A DNA stretch of 64,000 nt, taken from an uncultured Bacilli bacterium. GTDB taxonomy: Bacteria > Bacillota_I > Bacilli_A > RFN20 > CAG-826. Shown piece after piece: positions 17,110 through 25,576 of this stretch (positions are counted from its first letter, which is position 1; each line of letters opens with the position of its first letter). The position numbers and the translations under genes are program-made. The DNA is taken from positions 535,907 to 599,906 of the forward strand of contig CAKVCX010000002.1 in NCBI GenBank assembly GCA_934725985.1, given 5' to 3'. The notes under the pieces are model-generated. The model was not told where the DNA came from, searched no databases, and worked only from the letters and a program-made list of their open reading frames with translations.

Positions 17110-17495
17110 TAGAAATTCCTCGTTATCGTAAAATTGGCCTTTTTATCAAACTTAATCAAAGGCTTGTTGTATATTCTTATGCGAACGCTTGCAAAATCAG
17201 GTTTAGATGAATATTCATGAGTAAAACTATCTAAGAATTTATAATCCAAAGAATAAACAACCATATACTTGCTAAATTCCCTTTCAAAATAATCGCCAAC
17301 CATTGTTTTAAATACAATTTGGTCAAAGTAAGGTTCAATGTTGTTACCATCATCATCATAAGCAACGACCGCATTCTCTGCCGGTCCTTTATATAAACCT
17401 AGAAAAGATCTATTCAATCCTTCGACAAAATAGGACTGCTTGAAAGTAAAAACTAGCAATATCAAGCCAAAACCAGACATAATCATGTTAAGCAT
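17109..17495 (-). CDS. Pilin-like or TadE-like membrane-anchored protein
   Basis: 128 residues from the ATG at 17495, which has a GGGGAGGATTT site and overlaps the upstream stop (TAATG); the longer frame from 17522 would bury this site. An N-terminal hydrophobic helix (MLNMIMSGFGLILLVFTF) is followed by an extracytoplasmic domain rich in Tyr/Phe and Asp. It resembles minor pilins of Tad loci in layout only. Confidence 0.5.
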   Translation of the reverse strand: MLNMIMSGFGLILLVFTFKQSYFVEGLNRSFLGLYKGPAENAVVAYDDDGNNIEPYFDQIVFKTMVGDYFEREFSKYMVVYSLDYKFLDSFTHEYSSKPDFASVRIRIYNKPLIKFDKKANFTITRNF

Positions 17496-18529
17496 TACAA
17501 ATCCTCCCCGATTACCACGCAATATTGGCTAGCCCCGCAAGTACCAAAATTAGAAGGATAAAAACTTACCGATGTATCGAAGGAAAAAGAATCTTCCATT
17601 TCACCAAGACTAATAAATCTAAGCGAAATATCGTATGAATCTAAATCATGCCCCGTTGCAATGGGAAAGAATATATCGCGAGTCATAAAGTAAGGGGTTT
17701 TAGGCTTGCTTATAGACATTCTTAATGTTTTCTTTTCGACATAATAATTCCTAGCCGCCCTAAAACCATATACCTGCCACGAAGAAGAATTTTCGATATG
17801 GAACATTTCAATTGGAATGACTCTTCTTTTTGTTGAAGTGCCCGCTAAATTCCCAATAGCAAAATCATCAACATGGTTTTTTATAATAAGAGAAGCGCGA
17901 CCAGAAATAGTTATGTCTTTATAAACATCATTTTGATAATTAAGAAATATAGAAGGCAAGCATAAGGCACGGCTTAAATTATTTTTTGCTATTTTATTAA
18001 TTAAAAATTTATATCTAGAGCTACCGTTGAAACTAGAAGGAATCCCAAATAGGCATTCACCCCTATTTGTTTCATATACTTTATTATGGCTAAGCGGCTC
18101 TAAAGAATATATTTTCCCAGCTTGAACCTCAAAATGAGAACTAATAGAAATGCCATTGCCTATATTAGGATTGTTCTCTCTTTGGCCCCATAAATACAAT
18201 TGGAAATATATTTTATCGTTTTTATTAACATAATAAGGGATTGTAGAAGTTTGATAAGTCCTGTTACTAGTTTGGTTACGAAAATCATATTGCTTAGGGA
18301 CTTCATAAATTTTTTTGGCTTCTGCTTTATCCTTGAAAACACGAATGGTAAAAGTAAACAAGCGGCACTTACTAATATCAAAAGACCAATCGATTGTAAC
18401 GTCTTCATTTTTTATAATTGGGTGGACGTGATAATCAAAATTAGCCGCAGAATTATTCGCCATTAAAGGAGAGCCAAATAAAGATAAAAGCGAGCTTTCG
18501 CCAATTAAAAGCCTCAAAACATTTTTCAT
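17495..18529 (-). CDS. Secreted protein of unknown function in the Tad-like operon
   Basis: 344 residues from the ATG at 18529. A signal-like N-terminus (MKNVLRLLIGESSLLSLFGS) is followed by a large beta-rich body with many aromatic and Asn residues, and CGASQYC lies near the C-terminus (two Cys five residues apart, a possible disulfide). I recognise no domain. The position as second gene of the operon and the export signal suggest a surface or tip component of the assembled structure (inference). Confidence 0.55.
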   Translation of the reverse strand: MKNVLRLLIGESSLLSLFGSPLMANNSAANFDYHVHPIIKNEDVTIDWSFDISKCRLFTFTIRVFKDKAEAKKIYEVPKQYDFRNQTSNRTYQTSTIPYYVNKNDKIYFQLYLWGQRENNPNIGNGISISSHFEVQAGKIYSLEPLSHNKVYETNRGECLFGIPSSFNGSSRYKFLINKIAKNNLSRALCLPSIFLNYQNDVYKDITISGRASLIIKNHVDDFAIGNLAGTSTKRRVIPIEMFHIENSSSWQVYGFRAARNYYVEKKTLRMSISKPKTPYFMTRDIFFPIATGHDLDSYDISLRFISLGEMEDSFSFDTSVSFYPSNFGTCGASQYCVVIGEDL

Positions 18530-18530
18530 A

Positions 18531-18884
18531 TTAAAAAGCCTTAGCAACAGATGCAAAGCACTGCTTTAACTTTTCCGAATAATCTTTTACAAAATAAAAA
18601 TTTAAATACCAGAATTTATAATGTCTCCCTTTTTCCAAACAATCATTAATAAACATTATTCTTTCTAAGCAATCTAACGTTAAATAATAATCTTTGACTT
18701 TTTTTAAAAATCTACCCTCTACTTTTTCTTTATTGGCGTTTAGAAAATCTTCACTCAAGTCGTAAACATGATAATCTGGACTTTTTCCTAAATTAATTAA
18801 GCATTGCCTATATATTTGGCCAATCAATAAGGCTTTATTTTTAGCATTAAGTTTTTTTATATTTATTTGTAAATTTTCTTCCAT
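18531..18884 (-). CDS. Small helical protein, first gene of the Tad-like operon
   Basis: 117 residues starting at the ATG 18884, which follows a GAGGTGAGAATA site nearly identical to that of the pilin-like gene at the other end of the operon. Predicted soluble and helical, rich in Lys, Leu and Tyr, with no signal peptide. I recognise no domain. It sits at the head of eight closely spaced genes, so a cytoplasmic regulator or chaperone of the system is possible (inference). Confidence 0.5.
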   Translation of the reverse strand: MEENLQINIKKLNAKNKALLIGQIYRQCLINLGKSPDYHVYDLSEDFLNANKEKVEGRFLKKVKDYYLTLDCLERIMFINDCLEKGRHYKFWYLNFYFVKDYSEKLKQCFASVAKAF

Positions 18885-18979
18885 TATTCTCACCTCAATA
18901 TTTAGTTGAGGCTAAAGACATAAAACGGCTACAACTTTTTACTCTTGAAAGAAAAGAATGAAAATAAAATAATAAAGCC

Positions 18980-19525
18980 ATGATTCTTTTAGTAGGCGCT
19001 AGCGCATCAGGAAAAACAGAAATAGCTAAATTCCTATCAAAAAAATATGGAATTAAAAAAGCCATTACAAATACGACAAGAGAAAAGCGAGATGGCGAAA
19101 TAGATGGGGTTGATTATTATTTTTTAAGCAAAGAAGAATTTTTAAATTTAAAAGAAAACGATAAATTGGTCGAAAGTACCATTTATAACGGTAATTATTA
19201 TGGATGCAGCAAAAATGAGATAGGCGAAAATAAATGCATTGTCTTAGAGCCCGAAGGAATAGCCTCTTTTTTAAAACTAGGAAATAAAGAAATGGTTACT
19301 TTTCTTCTTTTGGCAAAGGAAGAAACTAGAATAAGGCGCATGAAAAATAGAGGCGACTCTATTGATTCAATAAATAAAAGAATAGAAACGGATAAAAAAA
19401 GATTTGATTTAAATAGAATTGGAAAAATAGATTTCATAATCGAAACGGATGGAAAACCAATCGATCTACTAGCTAAACAAATCTATGATTTATACCAAAA
19501 TCATTTAAAAAAGTATCGGAATTAA
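18980..19525 (+). CDS. gmk: Guanylate kinase
   Basis: 181-residue GMP kinase (ATP + GMP to ADP + GDP), a cytosolic purine-pathway enzyme. The P-loop GASASGKTEIAKFL is at 6-19, the GMP-binding region TNTTREKRDGEIDGVDYYF at about 33-51 with the conserved Arg and Tyr, and the lid region RRMKNRGDS at about 115. It is a little shorter than typical (about 200 aa) and more divergent than most, so a guanylate-kinase-like homologue is possible. It is transcribed away from the Tad-like operon and shares a terminator with the convergent gene. Confidence 0.8.
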   Translation: MILLVGASASGKTEIAKFLSKKYGIKKAITNTTREKRDGEIDGVDYYFLSKEEFLNLKENDKLVESTIYNGNYYGCSKNEIGENKCIVLEPEGIASFLKLGNKEMVTFLLLAKEETRIRRMKNRGDSIDSINKRIETDKKRFDLNRIGKIDFIIETDGKPIDLLAKQIYDLYQNHLKKYRN

Positions 19526-19538
19526 CCGATACTTTTTT
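19509..19538. terminator. Bidirectional terminator between gmk and the coiled-coil gene
   Basis: AAGTATCGG (19511-19519) and CCGATACTT (19526-19534) form a perfect stem flanked by A and T runs, serving both convergent genes. Confidence 0.9.
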
Positions 19539-21867
19539 ATTCTTCGTCATCTTCTTCTTTTGAATTAGTAGGATTATAATCCTTTAATTCAGCCGCCCAG
19601 TTATGAGGAATAATCTTACCTTGTTCCAAATTGTTTTTGTCCATGACATCGGCAATAAGTTGTTTAGCCCTTCTTAAAGACAATTCGGATTTAACTTTAA
19701 ATACAAGAGGAATATCCTTATAAACATTCTTATGCGATACATCTTGTACTGGCAAAGGCGTATTTGCATAATCTTTTGGATCTAGACCAAAGTATAATTT
19801 TAAGCTCTTGCCTGCAATTGTTATTTTCACAAAAGTAACTTTGTGTAAACGGAAAGTATCGCCGGAATTAGAAACTCTAGATTTTGCCCCATACGAGAGA
19901 ATCTCGGACTTTAACTCATTATAATTCGACTTCATCTCCTTATCGGCGTCAACCATTCTAGTCGGGAAAGGGATGCGGATGATTTTATCATGAGGAGGTA
20001 AGTTTGGATTTATAGCGCCTACAACTCTTTTAACGGGTTGGATTGGTTTGCTCTCTTCTTTAGTTGCAGTCGGATTATTAACTACAACGGTTATATTTGG
20101 GGTTTGAGCTAAAGGTTTGGTTTCGCTTTTTCCTTCTATTTTGGGTTCGTCATCTTTAATAACTACGGTAGTCGGTGTTACTTTCTCTTCTTTTATAGGA
20201 GAAGAAGAAATCTCTTGCTTAATAATAGAACGGATTAATTCAGGAGTAATTTTCGATTCGTCTTTTTTATTTTCCTCCTTAGGAAGCTTAGAAAATTCTT
20301 CGGAGATGATTTTTCTAATATCATCAATAGAAATAGAAGGCTTTTTGGTTTCTTCTTCTAAAGCTTTTCTTCTTTCTTCAGAAACACGCAATTCCGCTAA
20401 ACGCTTTGCTTCTTCTTCCTTAGCTTTTTCTTCTTCTAATTTCTTGTTCTTTTCTTCCTGCTCTTTTCTAAGTTGCTCCAAAGCAGATTTTCTAGCCTCT
20501 TCAAGCGTTTTAACCCTTTCTTCTTCTTGGAGCTTTGCCTTTTTTTCTTCTTCTAATTTCTTTTTTTCATTTATTTCATTTTCTATCTTAAAGGCAGATA
20601 GTTCTTGTTTAATCACTTCCCTAACATCAGTTTCGGTTAATTTTTCGTTTGGATTACTATCTTCTTCCTTCTTCGTTGAGGCTTCTTTTATTGTCTTAAA
20701 TTCCTCAGAGATAATTTTTCTAACATCATCGGCTGTTAAAGAAGGGACAGGGGCAGGTTCAACCACTATATCCTCTTCCTGTTTGCCTAGTATCTTTTTA
20801 ATCTCATCAGAGAAAATAGAACGAACTTCATCGGCTGTTAAGCCTTTTTTCTCTTCTTTTGTTTCACTAGAAACAGGAGAAGGGACAGAAACTATAACAG
20901 GAGTAGTCGGCTTATCTTTGTCGCTTAATTCTTCGCGAACAATTTTTCGTATATCATCAGAAGTTAAAGGCTTTTGACCAGATATGGCTCCTTGAATTTC
21001 AGAAAGTGGAACAGTAGACCCTTTCTTTTGCTCTGTTTCTACTTTAGATGATTCGGGAGAATAAGTATTGATATATTGGACTAATAAGGGTCCTGCAATC
21101 GATTGACCTCCGTAAGGATTAGAAAAAGAAGGAATAGTATTATATTGAGAAGTTTGAGCATATTGCTTTTCGGTAGAAAGAGGATTCTCTTCTTTCTTCT
21201 CTATGGACTTTAAATCTTTTTCCAAAGCATTATCGGAAGCATCGTCATCATCATGAATAACTACCACATTATCCATTTTCTTATCAAAGTCAGCGTTACT
21301 AGATTTGCTATCGTTTTCAATAAGCACCTTATTTTCGCTATTAGAAGCACAATAAACAATATCAGCAATAACAGCAATTAAAGACAAAATAAACCCAACT
21401 AAAATCAAAAAGGCAGGAACAAAAGATAAGGCAAGCCACCACCCGTCAATAAGTCCATTTTTTAGACTATCAATCATCGCTAAGAAATAGAAAGAATCAG
21501 ATGCCATAAAGAAATCTGGTGAGAAGAAAATTATCAAGGAATAAAGCAACAAAACACTTTCAATTAAAAATGCAAGTGATTCAAGAAGAGACAATGCATG
21601 CTTTTTCGAGATCAAGAAGCAAATATGCAAAACCAATAAAATGAGACAGATGCCACCAACAGATATAAATAAAATCGTTAGTAAACTTGATAAATTAGAA
21701 AACATCCCATTTAAAATTTGGCCAAAATTTGCAAAATCAAGCATGAATTCCGACGTGAATAATGGCAATTTATCTTGCATTAAGGAAGGCAAGAAAAACA
21801 TAAAAACGAGCCCACCAGCCATTAAAATAAGACTAATGATGGACAAAATAGTCACTTTCTTTTTCAT
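19537..21867 (-). CDS. Membrane protein with six LTxDDIRKIIxEE repeats
   Basis: 776 residues from the ATG at 21867 (GGAGGTTATTT site; an in-frame ATG 18 bp earlier lies before that site). Four membrane helices lie in the first 180 residues. Then comes a long charged linker with six copies of a 14-residue motif: LTSDDIRKIVREEL, LTADEVRSIFSDEI, LTADDVRKIISEEF, LTETDVREVIKQEL, ISIDDIRKIISEEF and ITPELIRSIIKQEI. A Glu/Lys coiled coil separates repeats four and five. The C-terminal globular domain (about 640-760; FRLHKVTFVKITIAGKSLKL) is unassigned, and the tail is acidic. It looks like a membrane-anchored scaffold. Confidence 0.6.
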   Translation of the reverse strand: MKKKVTILSIISLILMAGGLVFMFFLPSLMQDKLPLFTSEFMLDFANFGQILNGMFSNLSSLLTILFISVGGICLILLVLHICFLISKKHALSLLESLAFLIESVLLLYSLIIFFSPDFFMASDSFYFLAMIDSLKNGLIDGWWLALSFVPAFLILVGFILSLIAVIADIVYCASNSENKVLIENDSKSSNADFDKKMDNVVVIHDDDDASDNALEKDLKSIEKKEENPLSTEKQYAQTSQYNTIPSFSNPYGGQSIAGPLLVQYINTYSPESSKVETEQKKGSTVPLSEIQGAISGQKPLTSDDIRKIVREELSDKDKPTTPVIVSVPSPVSSETKEEKKGLTADEVRSIFSDEIKKILGKQEEDIVVEPAPVPSLTADDVRKIISEEFKTIKEASTKKEEDSNPNEKLTETDVREVIKQELSAFKIENEINEKKKLEEEKKAKLQEEERVKTLEEARKSALEQLRKEQEEKNKKLEEEKAKEEEAKRLAELRVSEERRKALEEETKKPSISIDDIRKIISEEFSKLPKEENKKDESKITPELIRSIIKQEISSSPIKEEKVTPTTVVIKDDEPKIEGKSETKPLAQTPNITVVVNNPTATKEESKPIQPVKRVVGAINPNLPPHDKIIRIPFPTRMVDADKEMKSNYNELKSEILSYGAKSRVSNSGDTFRLHKVTFVKITIAGKSLKLYFGLDPKDYANTPLPVQDVSHKNVYKDIPLVFKVKSELSLRRAKQLIADVMDKNNLEQGKIIPHNWAAELKDYNPTNSKEEDDEE

Positions 21868-21939
21868 AAATAACCTCCACTTCAAGTTATTATTAATCTT
21901 ATTTTAAATCAATAAAAAGCAATAAAAAAGAAAAATCAA

Positions 21940-21980
21940 CGCAAAAAGCCACCGCTTTTACTTACTAAACGGCTTTTTGC
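21940..21980 (-). terminator. Terminator overlapping the end of the lipid kinase gene
   Basis: AAAAAGCC (21943-21950) pairs with GGCTTTTT (21971-21978). The stem begins inside the last codons, so the stop codon lies in the loop side of the hairpin. Confidence 0.65.
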
Positions 21981-22821
21981 AAAACACTTCTAACTTATTT
22001 TTATCGATTTCAATTACATTAGGAGATAATTCATATTGTTCACCATCCAAGCACCAAGTAGATAAAGAAAGCGAATTAATGATTACTTTACTTGTCTTTA
22101 TGGGCTTTATTTTTGGATGAATAAAATATGATAAAAGACCATTAAAGATCCTATTTTTAGTTAAATAGACCTCAAAATATCCATCCTGGCTAGAGGAATT
22201 TTTATTTATCTTAAAACCTCCAACCCTATTTCCATTTAAAAACAAAATAAATGGAGACATACCATCATAATTAATGCCATTAATTGTTAAAGAATATGTA
22301 ACTTTGCTTTTTTTAAATAGAAATTTTAAAGCTTGCAAATAATAGGCAAGCCTACCTATTATGCGCAATGCCTTTCTACTAGTTTGATACGAAATAGAAC
22401 TAAAAGTCCCTATAGCGCCCATATAGGTAAAAAACTTATCACCTATTTTAATTAAATCGAAACGACCCGTGTATTGGTTTTCTATAATTTTTAAGGCTTT
22501 ATTAATAGAACCATAAACACCAAAAGAATAACCACAATCGCAAATGGTACCCGTGTTTATATAGCCTAATATAGGCTTTTTGTCTATCCTCGCTATTGCA
22601 TTGACTATATGATTAAAAGTACCATCGCCACCACAAATGATCAAATAATCATATCCATTGATCAAAATCGATAAATTTTCGATCGCGTTATTTAAATCGT
22701 CAATTTTTACAAATTTAAAAACATCGAAAACTTTATTAAGCCTTTTTCTAATTAAATTATCAATTCTCCGGCTATTTCCCTTTCTACTTTTTGAAGCACA
22801 AAGACAAATGGCCCTTTTCAT
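21958..22821 (-). CDS. Diacylglycerol kinase-like lipid kinase (YegS/DgkB family)
   Basis: 287 residues from the ATG at 22821. DAGK catalytic motif IICGGDGTFNHIVNAI lies at about 79-94 and the substrate/nucleotide loop LGYINTGTICDCGYSFG at about 103-119. In better-known members the second reads GTxNDFA, so the C-D-C here is a variant. Likely phosphorylates diacylglycerol to recycle it into phospholipid at the membrane face. It follows pyrG by 19 bp, so the two share a transcript; CTP synthase also feeds phospholipid synthesis. No good ribosome site is visible. Confidence 0.8.
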   Translation of the reverse strand: MKRAICLCASKSRKGNSRRIDNLIRKRLNKVFDVFKFVKIDDLNNAIENLSILINGYDYLIICGGDGTFNHIVNAIARIDKKPILGYINTGTICDCGYSFGVYGSINKALKIIENQYTGRFDLIKIGDKFFTYMGAIGTFSSISYQTSRKALRIIGRLAYYLQALKFLFKKSKVTYSLTINGINYDGMSPFILFLNGNRVGGFKINKNSSSQDGYFEVYLTKNRIFNGLLSYFIHPKIKPIKTSKVIINSLSLSTWCLDGEQYELSPNVIEIDKNKLEVFCKKPFSK

Positions 22822-22840
22822 AAGATTATGATAACACAAT

Positions 22841-24448
22841 TTATTGCTTTTTATTTTTTATGGATGCACCAACAAAATTTTCAAAAAGAGGATTTGGTTT
22901 CATTGGCCTAGAAGTAAATTCGGGGTGAAATTGAGAAGCAATAAAGAAAGGATGGTTATCCAATTCAATTATTTCAGTTAAGCCAGTTTGAGGATTCTTG
23001 CCACTTATCTTCATATGGCTTTTAGAAAAGGCATCCTCAAATTTGGAATTAAATTCATATCTATGCCTATGTCTTTCTCTAATCAATTCCTTTTTATAAC
23101 AAGAATAAGCAAGCGAATTTTTATCCAATTTGCAATCATAAGCGCCAAGTCTTAACGTGCCTCCCATATCGATCCCAGCATATTGGTCATGAAGATAATC
23201 GATAACTGGATATTCTGAATTAGGATCAAACTCAGTCGAATTAGCCCCTTTCATGCCCAAGACATTTTCAGCATATTCAATAATTGCAAGCTGCATCCCA
23301 AAACAAATGCCTAAGAACGGGATGTTATTTTCCCTAGCGTATCTAATTGCTATTTTCTTTCCTTCGGAACCTCTTTGTCCAAATCCACCTGGAACTAGAA
23401 TCCCATCACAATTAGATAAAATTGAGGCAGCATTGTTCTCGTTTAAGTCCATGGCTTTTATCCATTCAACTTTAACATCATAAGAAAAAGCATAGCCGGC
23501 TGCTTTTAAGGCTTGATAAACCGATAAATAGGCATCCTTTAGTTCAACATATTTCCCAACCAAGGCAATCTTAACGGAATTTTTTATGCTTTTGATCTTC
23601 TTGATAAAAGAAAGCAGAGAAGATAAATCAGCCTTTTTGGCATTTAAATTAAAATGCTTTAAAACGTAATCATCTATTCCTTGTTCATGCAAATCAATGG
23701 GCAAATCATAAATGCAAGGAGCGTCATCAGCTTCAAAAACGCCTTCAAGAGGAACATTGCAGAAAAGAGAAACTTTTTCTTTTGTATGCTTATCTAGTTT
23801 CACCTCGCTACGTAGGATAATGGCATCTGGTTGAATTCCTAGACCCGTAAGTTCTTTTACTGAGTGTTGAGTTGGTTTGGTTTTAGTTTCTTCGCTTGTT
23901 TTTAAATAAGGGACAAGCGTGTTATGGATAAACATTGTATTGGCATAACCAAATTCTAGCCTTGCTTGTCTAATAGCTTCTAAAAATGGTAAGGATTCAA
24001 TATCTCCAACGGTACCACCAATTTCGGTTATAACAATGTCGGCACCGCTTACTTTAGCAGCATCAAGCAATCTTTTCTTAATTTCGTTTGTAACATGTGG
24101 AATAACTTGGATAGTCGCGCCTAAATAGTCCCCTCTTCTTTCTCTAGCAATGACAGAGGAATAGATTTTTCCTGAAGTTATAGAAGATTCCTTTGTTAAA
24201 TTTTCATCGAGCCAGCGTTCATAATGCCCAATATCTAAATCGGTTTCAGCTCCATCATCGGTTACAAAAACTTCGCCGTGTTGATATGGTGACATAGTTC
24301 CTGGATCGACATTTAAATATGGATCAAACTTCTGCATGAAGACTTTAAATCCTCTATTTTTTAAAAGCAAGCCTAAACTAGAGGCGGATATCCCTTTTCC
24401 CAAAGAAGAAACAACCCCACCGGTAACAAATATAAATTTGGTGTCCAT
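22841..24448 (-). CDS. pyrG: CTP synthase
   Basis: 535 residues. Makes CTP from UTP, ATP and glutamine. The N-terminal amidoligase domain starts with KFIFVTGGVVSSLGKGISA. The C-terminal class I glutaminase has the oxyanion GGFGQRG, the nucleophile FLGICFGMQ (Cys) and the HPE of SQFHPEFTSRP. Full family length. The ATG at 24448 is preferred because GGAGGATTTGG precedes it; the ATG 15 bp earlier is inside this site. First gene of a two-gene unit with the lipid kinase. Confidence 0.97.
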   Translation of the reverse strand: MDTKFIFVTGGVVSSLGKGISASSLGLLLKNRGFKVFMQKFDPYLNVDPGTMSPYQHGEVFVTDDGAETDLDIGHYERWLDENLTKESSITSGKIYSSVIARERRGDYLGATIQVIPHVTNEIKKRLLDAAKVSGADIVITEIGGTVGDIESLPFLEAIRQARLEFGYANTMFIHNTLVPYLKTSEETKTKPTQHSVKELTGLGIQPDAIILRSEVKLDKHTKEKVSLFCNVPLEGVFEADDAPCIYDLPIDLHEQGIDDYVLKHFNLNAKKADLSSLLSFIKKIKSIKNSVKIALVGKYVELKDAYLSVYQALKAAGYAFSYDVKVEWIKAMDLNENNAASILSNCDGILVPGGFGQRGSEGKKIAIRYARENNIPFLGICFGMQLAIIEYAENVLGMKGANSTEFDPNSEYPVIDYLHDQYAGIDMGGTLRLGAYDCKLDKNSLAYSCYKKELIRERHRHRYEFNSKFEDAFSKSHMKISGKNPQTGLTEIIELDNHPFFIASQFHPEFTSRPMKPNPLFENFVGASIKNKKQ

Positions 24449-24594
24449 AACCAAATCCTCCAAAACACAATTCCAATATTTTAAATAGGGAGAGGCTTAG
24501 AGGCAAAAAATATTTTTTATTTTTTTTACAATGTCAAAAAAACATTTAAAAAACCAATTATTAATGAGACTAAAGAAATTTAATATTTTAAAAA

Positions 24595-25365
24595 CTAATA
24601 TGCAAAAGTTGATTTAATAACTTCAAATATTACATCGGCTATCTTTTCAAACCCATCATCGTTAGGATGCAATCCATCGTAAGCCCAGCCATAAGCCTCG
24701 ATTGGATAAGGGTAAATCTTTAAATTTGAGTCAACATGGACACTTAAAAAATCTGGGTAAGGCAAATCTTTAACCTCACCATTTTCTTTTATTCTAAAAA
24801 ATTTCATTGCATTTTCGCTTTTAAATCCAGTTTCATCATGCAAATTAACAGGATAAACAAAATCATAAAAGCTTGCGCATTCTAATATCTTATTAGCAAA
24901 TTCGCTTAAATAAACCCCGTTTTTATTTGGCGTAGAGCTATCGTGGGCATTGTTGTTGTAATCAAATATATAAACAAACCTGCCTCTTTCCACCGGATTG
25001 CATAGGTATATCTTACCATTAGGAGAAACTTCATGAATCCTTTTTATAATATCACCCAGGTTTCCTAAGACAGTTCCCTTTTTAGCCGCCTTAAAATCAG
25101 ATAAAGAGCCAAGTTCTCTTGAACCAAACCAGTCATTTGTCCCAAGCAATATGATATAAATATCTCCTTTTGGAATTTTTACATCCAAAAAATTAGAAGC
25201 AGCCGCCCCATTAATGCCAAGGTTAATTAATTTTGTTTTAAATGGCAATTTCTCAATTAGCCTAGTCAAATATCCTTTTTTTACCCTATTACCACTTTCC
25301 GGCAAGTCATTATTGATGTAAGTATAGGAATCCCCTATTGCAACAAGCTTAAATTCTTTTTCCAT
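24595..25365 (-). CDS. SGNH/GDSL-type hydrolase
   Basis: 256 residues from the ATG at 25365 (MEKEFKLVAIGDSYTY). The longer frame upstream runs through the tRNA-Glu gene and is not real. Block I AIGDSYTY (nucleophile Ser), Gly in LGINGAAASN, block III LLGTNDW (Asn) and block V YDGLHPNDDGF (Asp and His) complete the SGNH set. There is no signal peptide, so it is likely a cytosolic or peripherally acting esterase. The substrate cannot be told from sequence; sugar-ester deacetylation is one common role. Confidence 0.85.
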   Translation of the reverse strand: MEKEFKLVAIGDSYTYINNDLPESGNRVKKGYLTRLIEKLPFKTKLINLGINGAAASNFLDVKIPKGDIYIILLGTNDWFGSRELGSLSDFKAAKKGTVLGNLGDIIKRIHEVSPNGKIYLCNPVERGRFVYIFDYNNNAHDSSTPNKNGVYLSEFANKILECASFYDFVYPVNLHDETGFKSENAMKFFRIKENGEVKDLPYPDFLSVHVDSNLKIYPYPIEAYGWAYDGLHPNDDGFEKIADVIFEVIKSTFAY

Positions 25366-25404
25366 AACGAAAATATTATAAGCAGGGAAAAGGTAGATAA
25401 AAAG

Positions 25405-25436
25405 AAAAGAAAAACCCACAAAATCTCTTTCGTGGG
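25405..25436 (-). terminator. Terminator after tRNA-Glu (CUC)
   Basis: CCCACAAAA (25415-25423) with TTTCGTGGG (25428-25436). The minus-strand product ends in TTTTTCTTTTC, just downstream of the tRNA. Confidence 0.8.
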
Positions 25437-25448
25437 CATGCTTGCACT

Positions 25449-25523
25449 TGGTGACCCCAGCTGGAGTCGAACCAGCCATTGGACCTTGAGAGGGTCCCGT
25501 CTTAACCGATTGACCATGGGGCC
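25449..25523 (-). tRNA. tRNA-Glu (CUC)
   Basis: The acceptor GGCCCCA pairs with TGGGGTC and encoded ACCA follows. The anticodon stem GGACC/GGTCC encloses CTCTCAA with anticodon CTC, and the T arm reads GGTTCGACTCC. It lies 53 bp downstream of gltX, which encodes its own charging enzyme. Confidence 0.95.
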
Positions 25524-25576
25524 AAGCGACTACTATTTTACTAGCGGTCACAAACTTAAGGCAAGGAAAAATCTAT

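Noticed and set aside
20117..20977. 286-residue plus-strand Ser/Phe-rich open frame
   Set aside because: Antisense of the Glu/Lys-rich coiled-coil gene; such composition gives long false frames.
25366..25551. N-terminal extension of the SGNH hydrolase frame
   Set aside because: It runs through the tRNA-Glu gene and its terminator; the ATG at 25365 begins the conserved GDSL domain.
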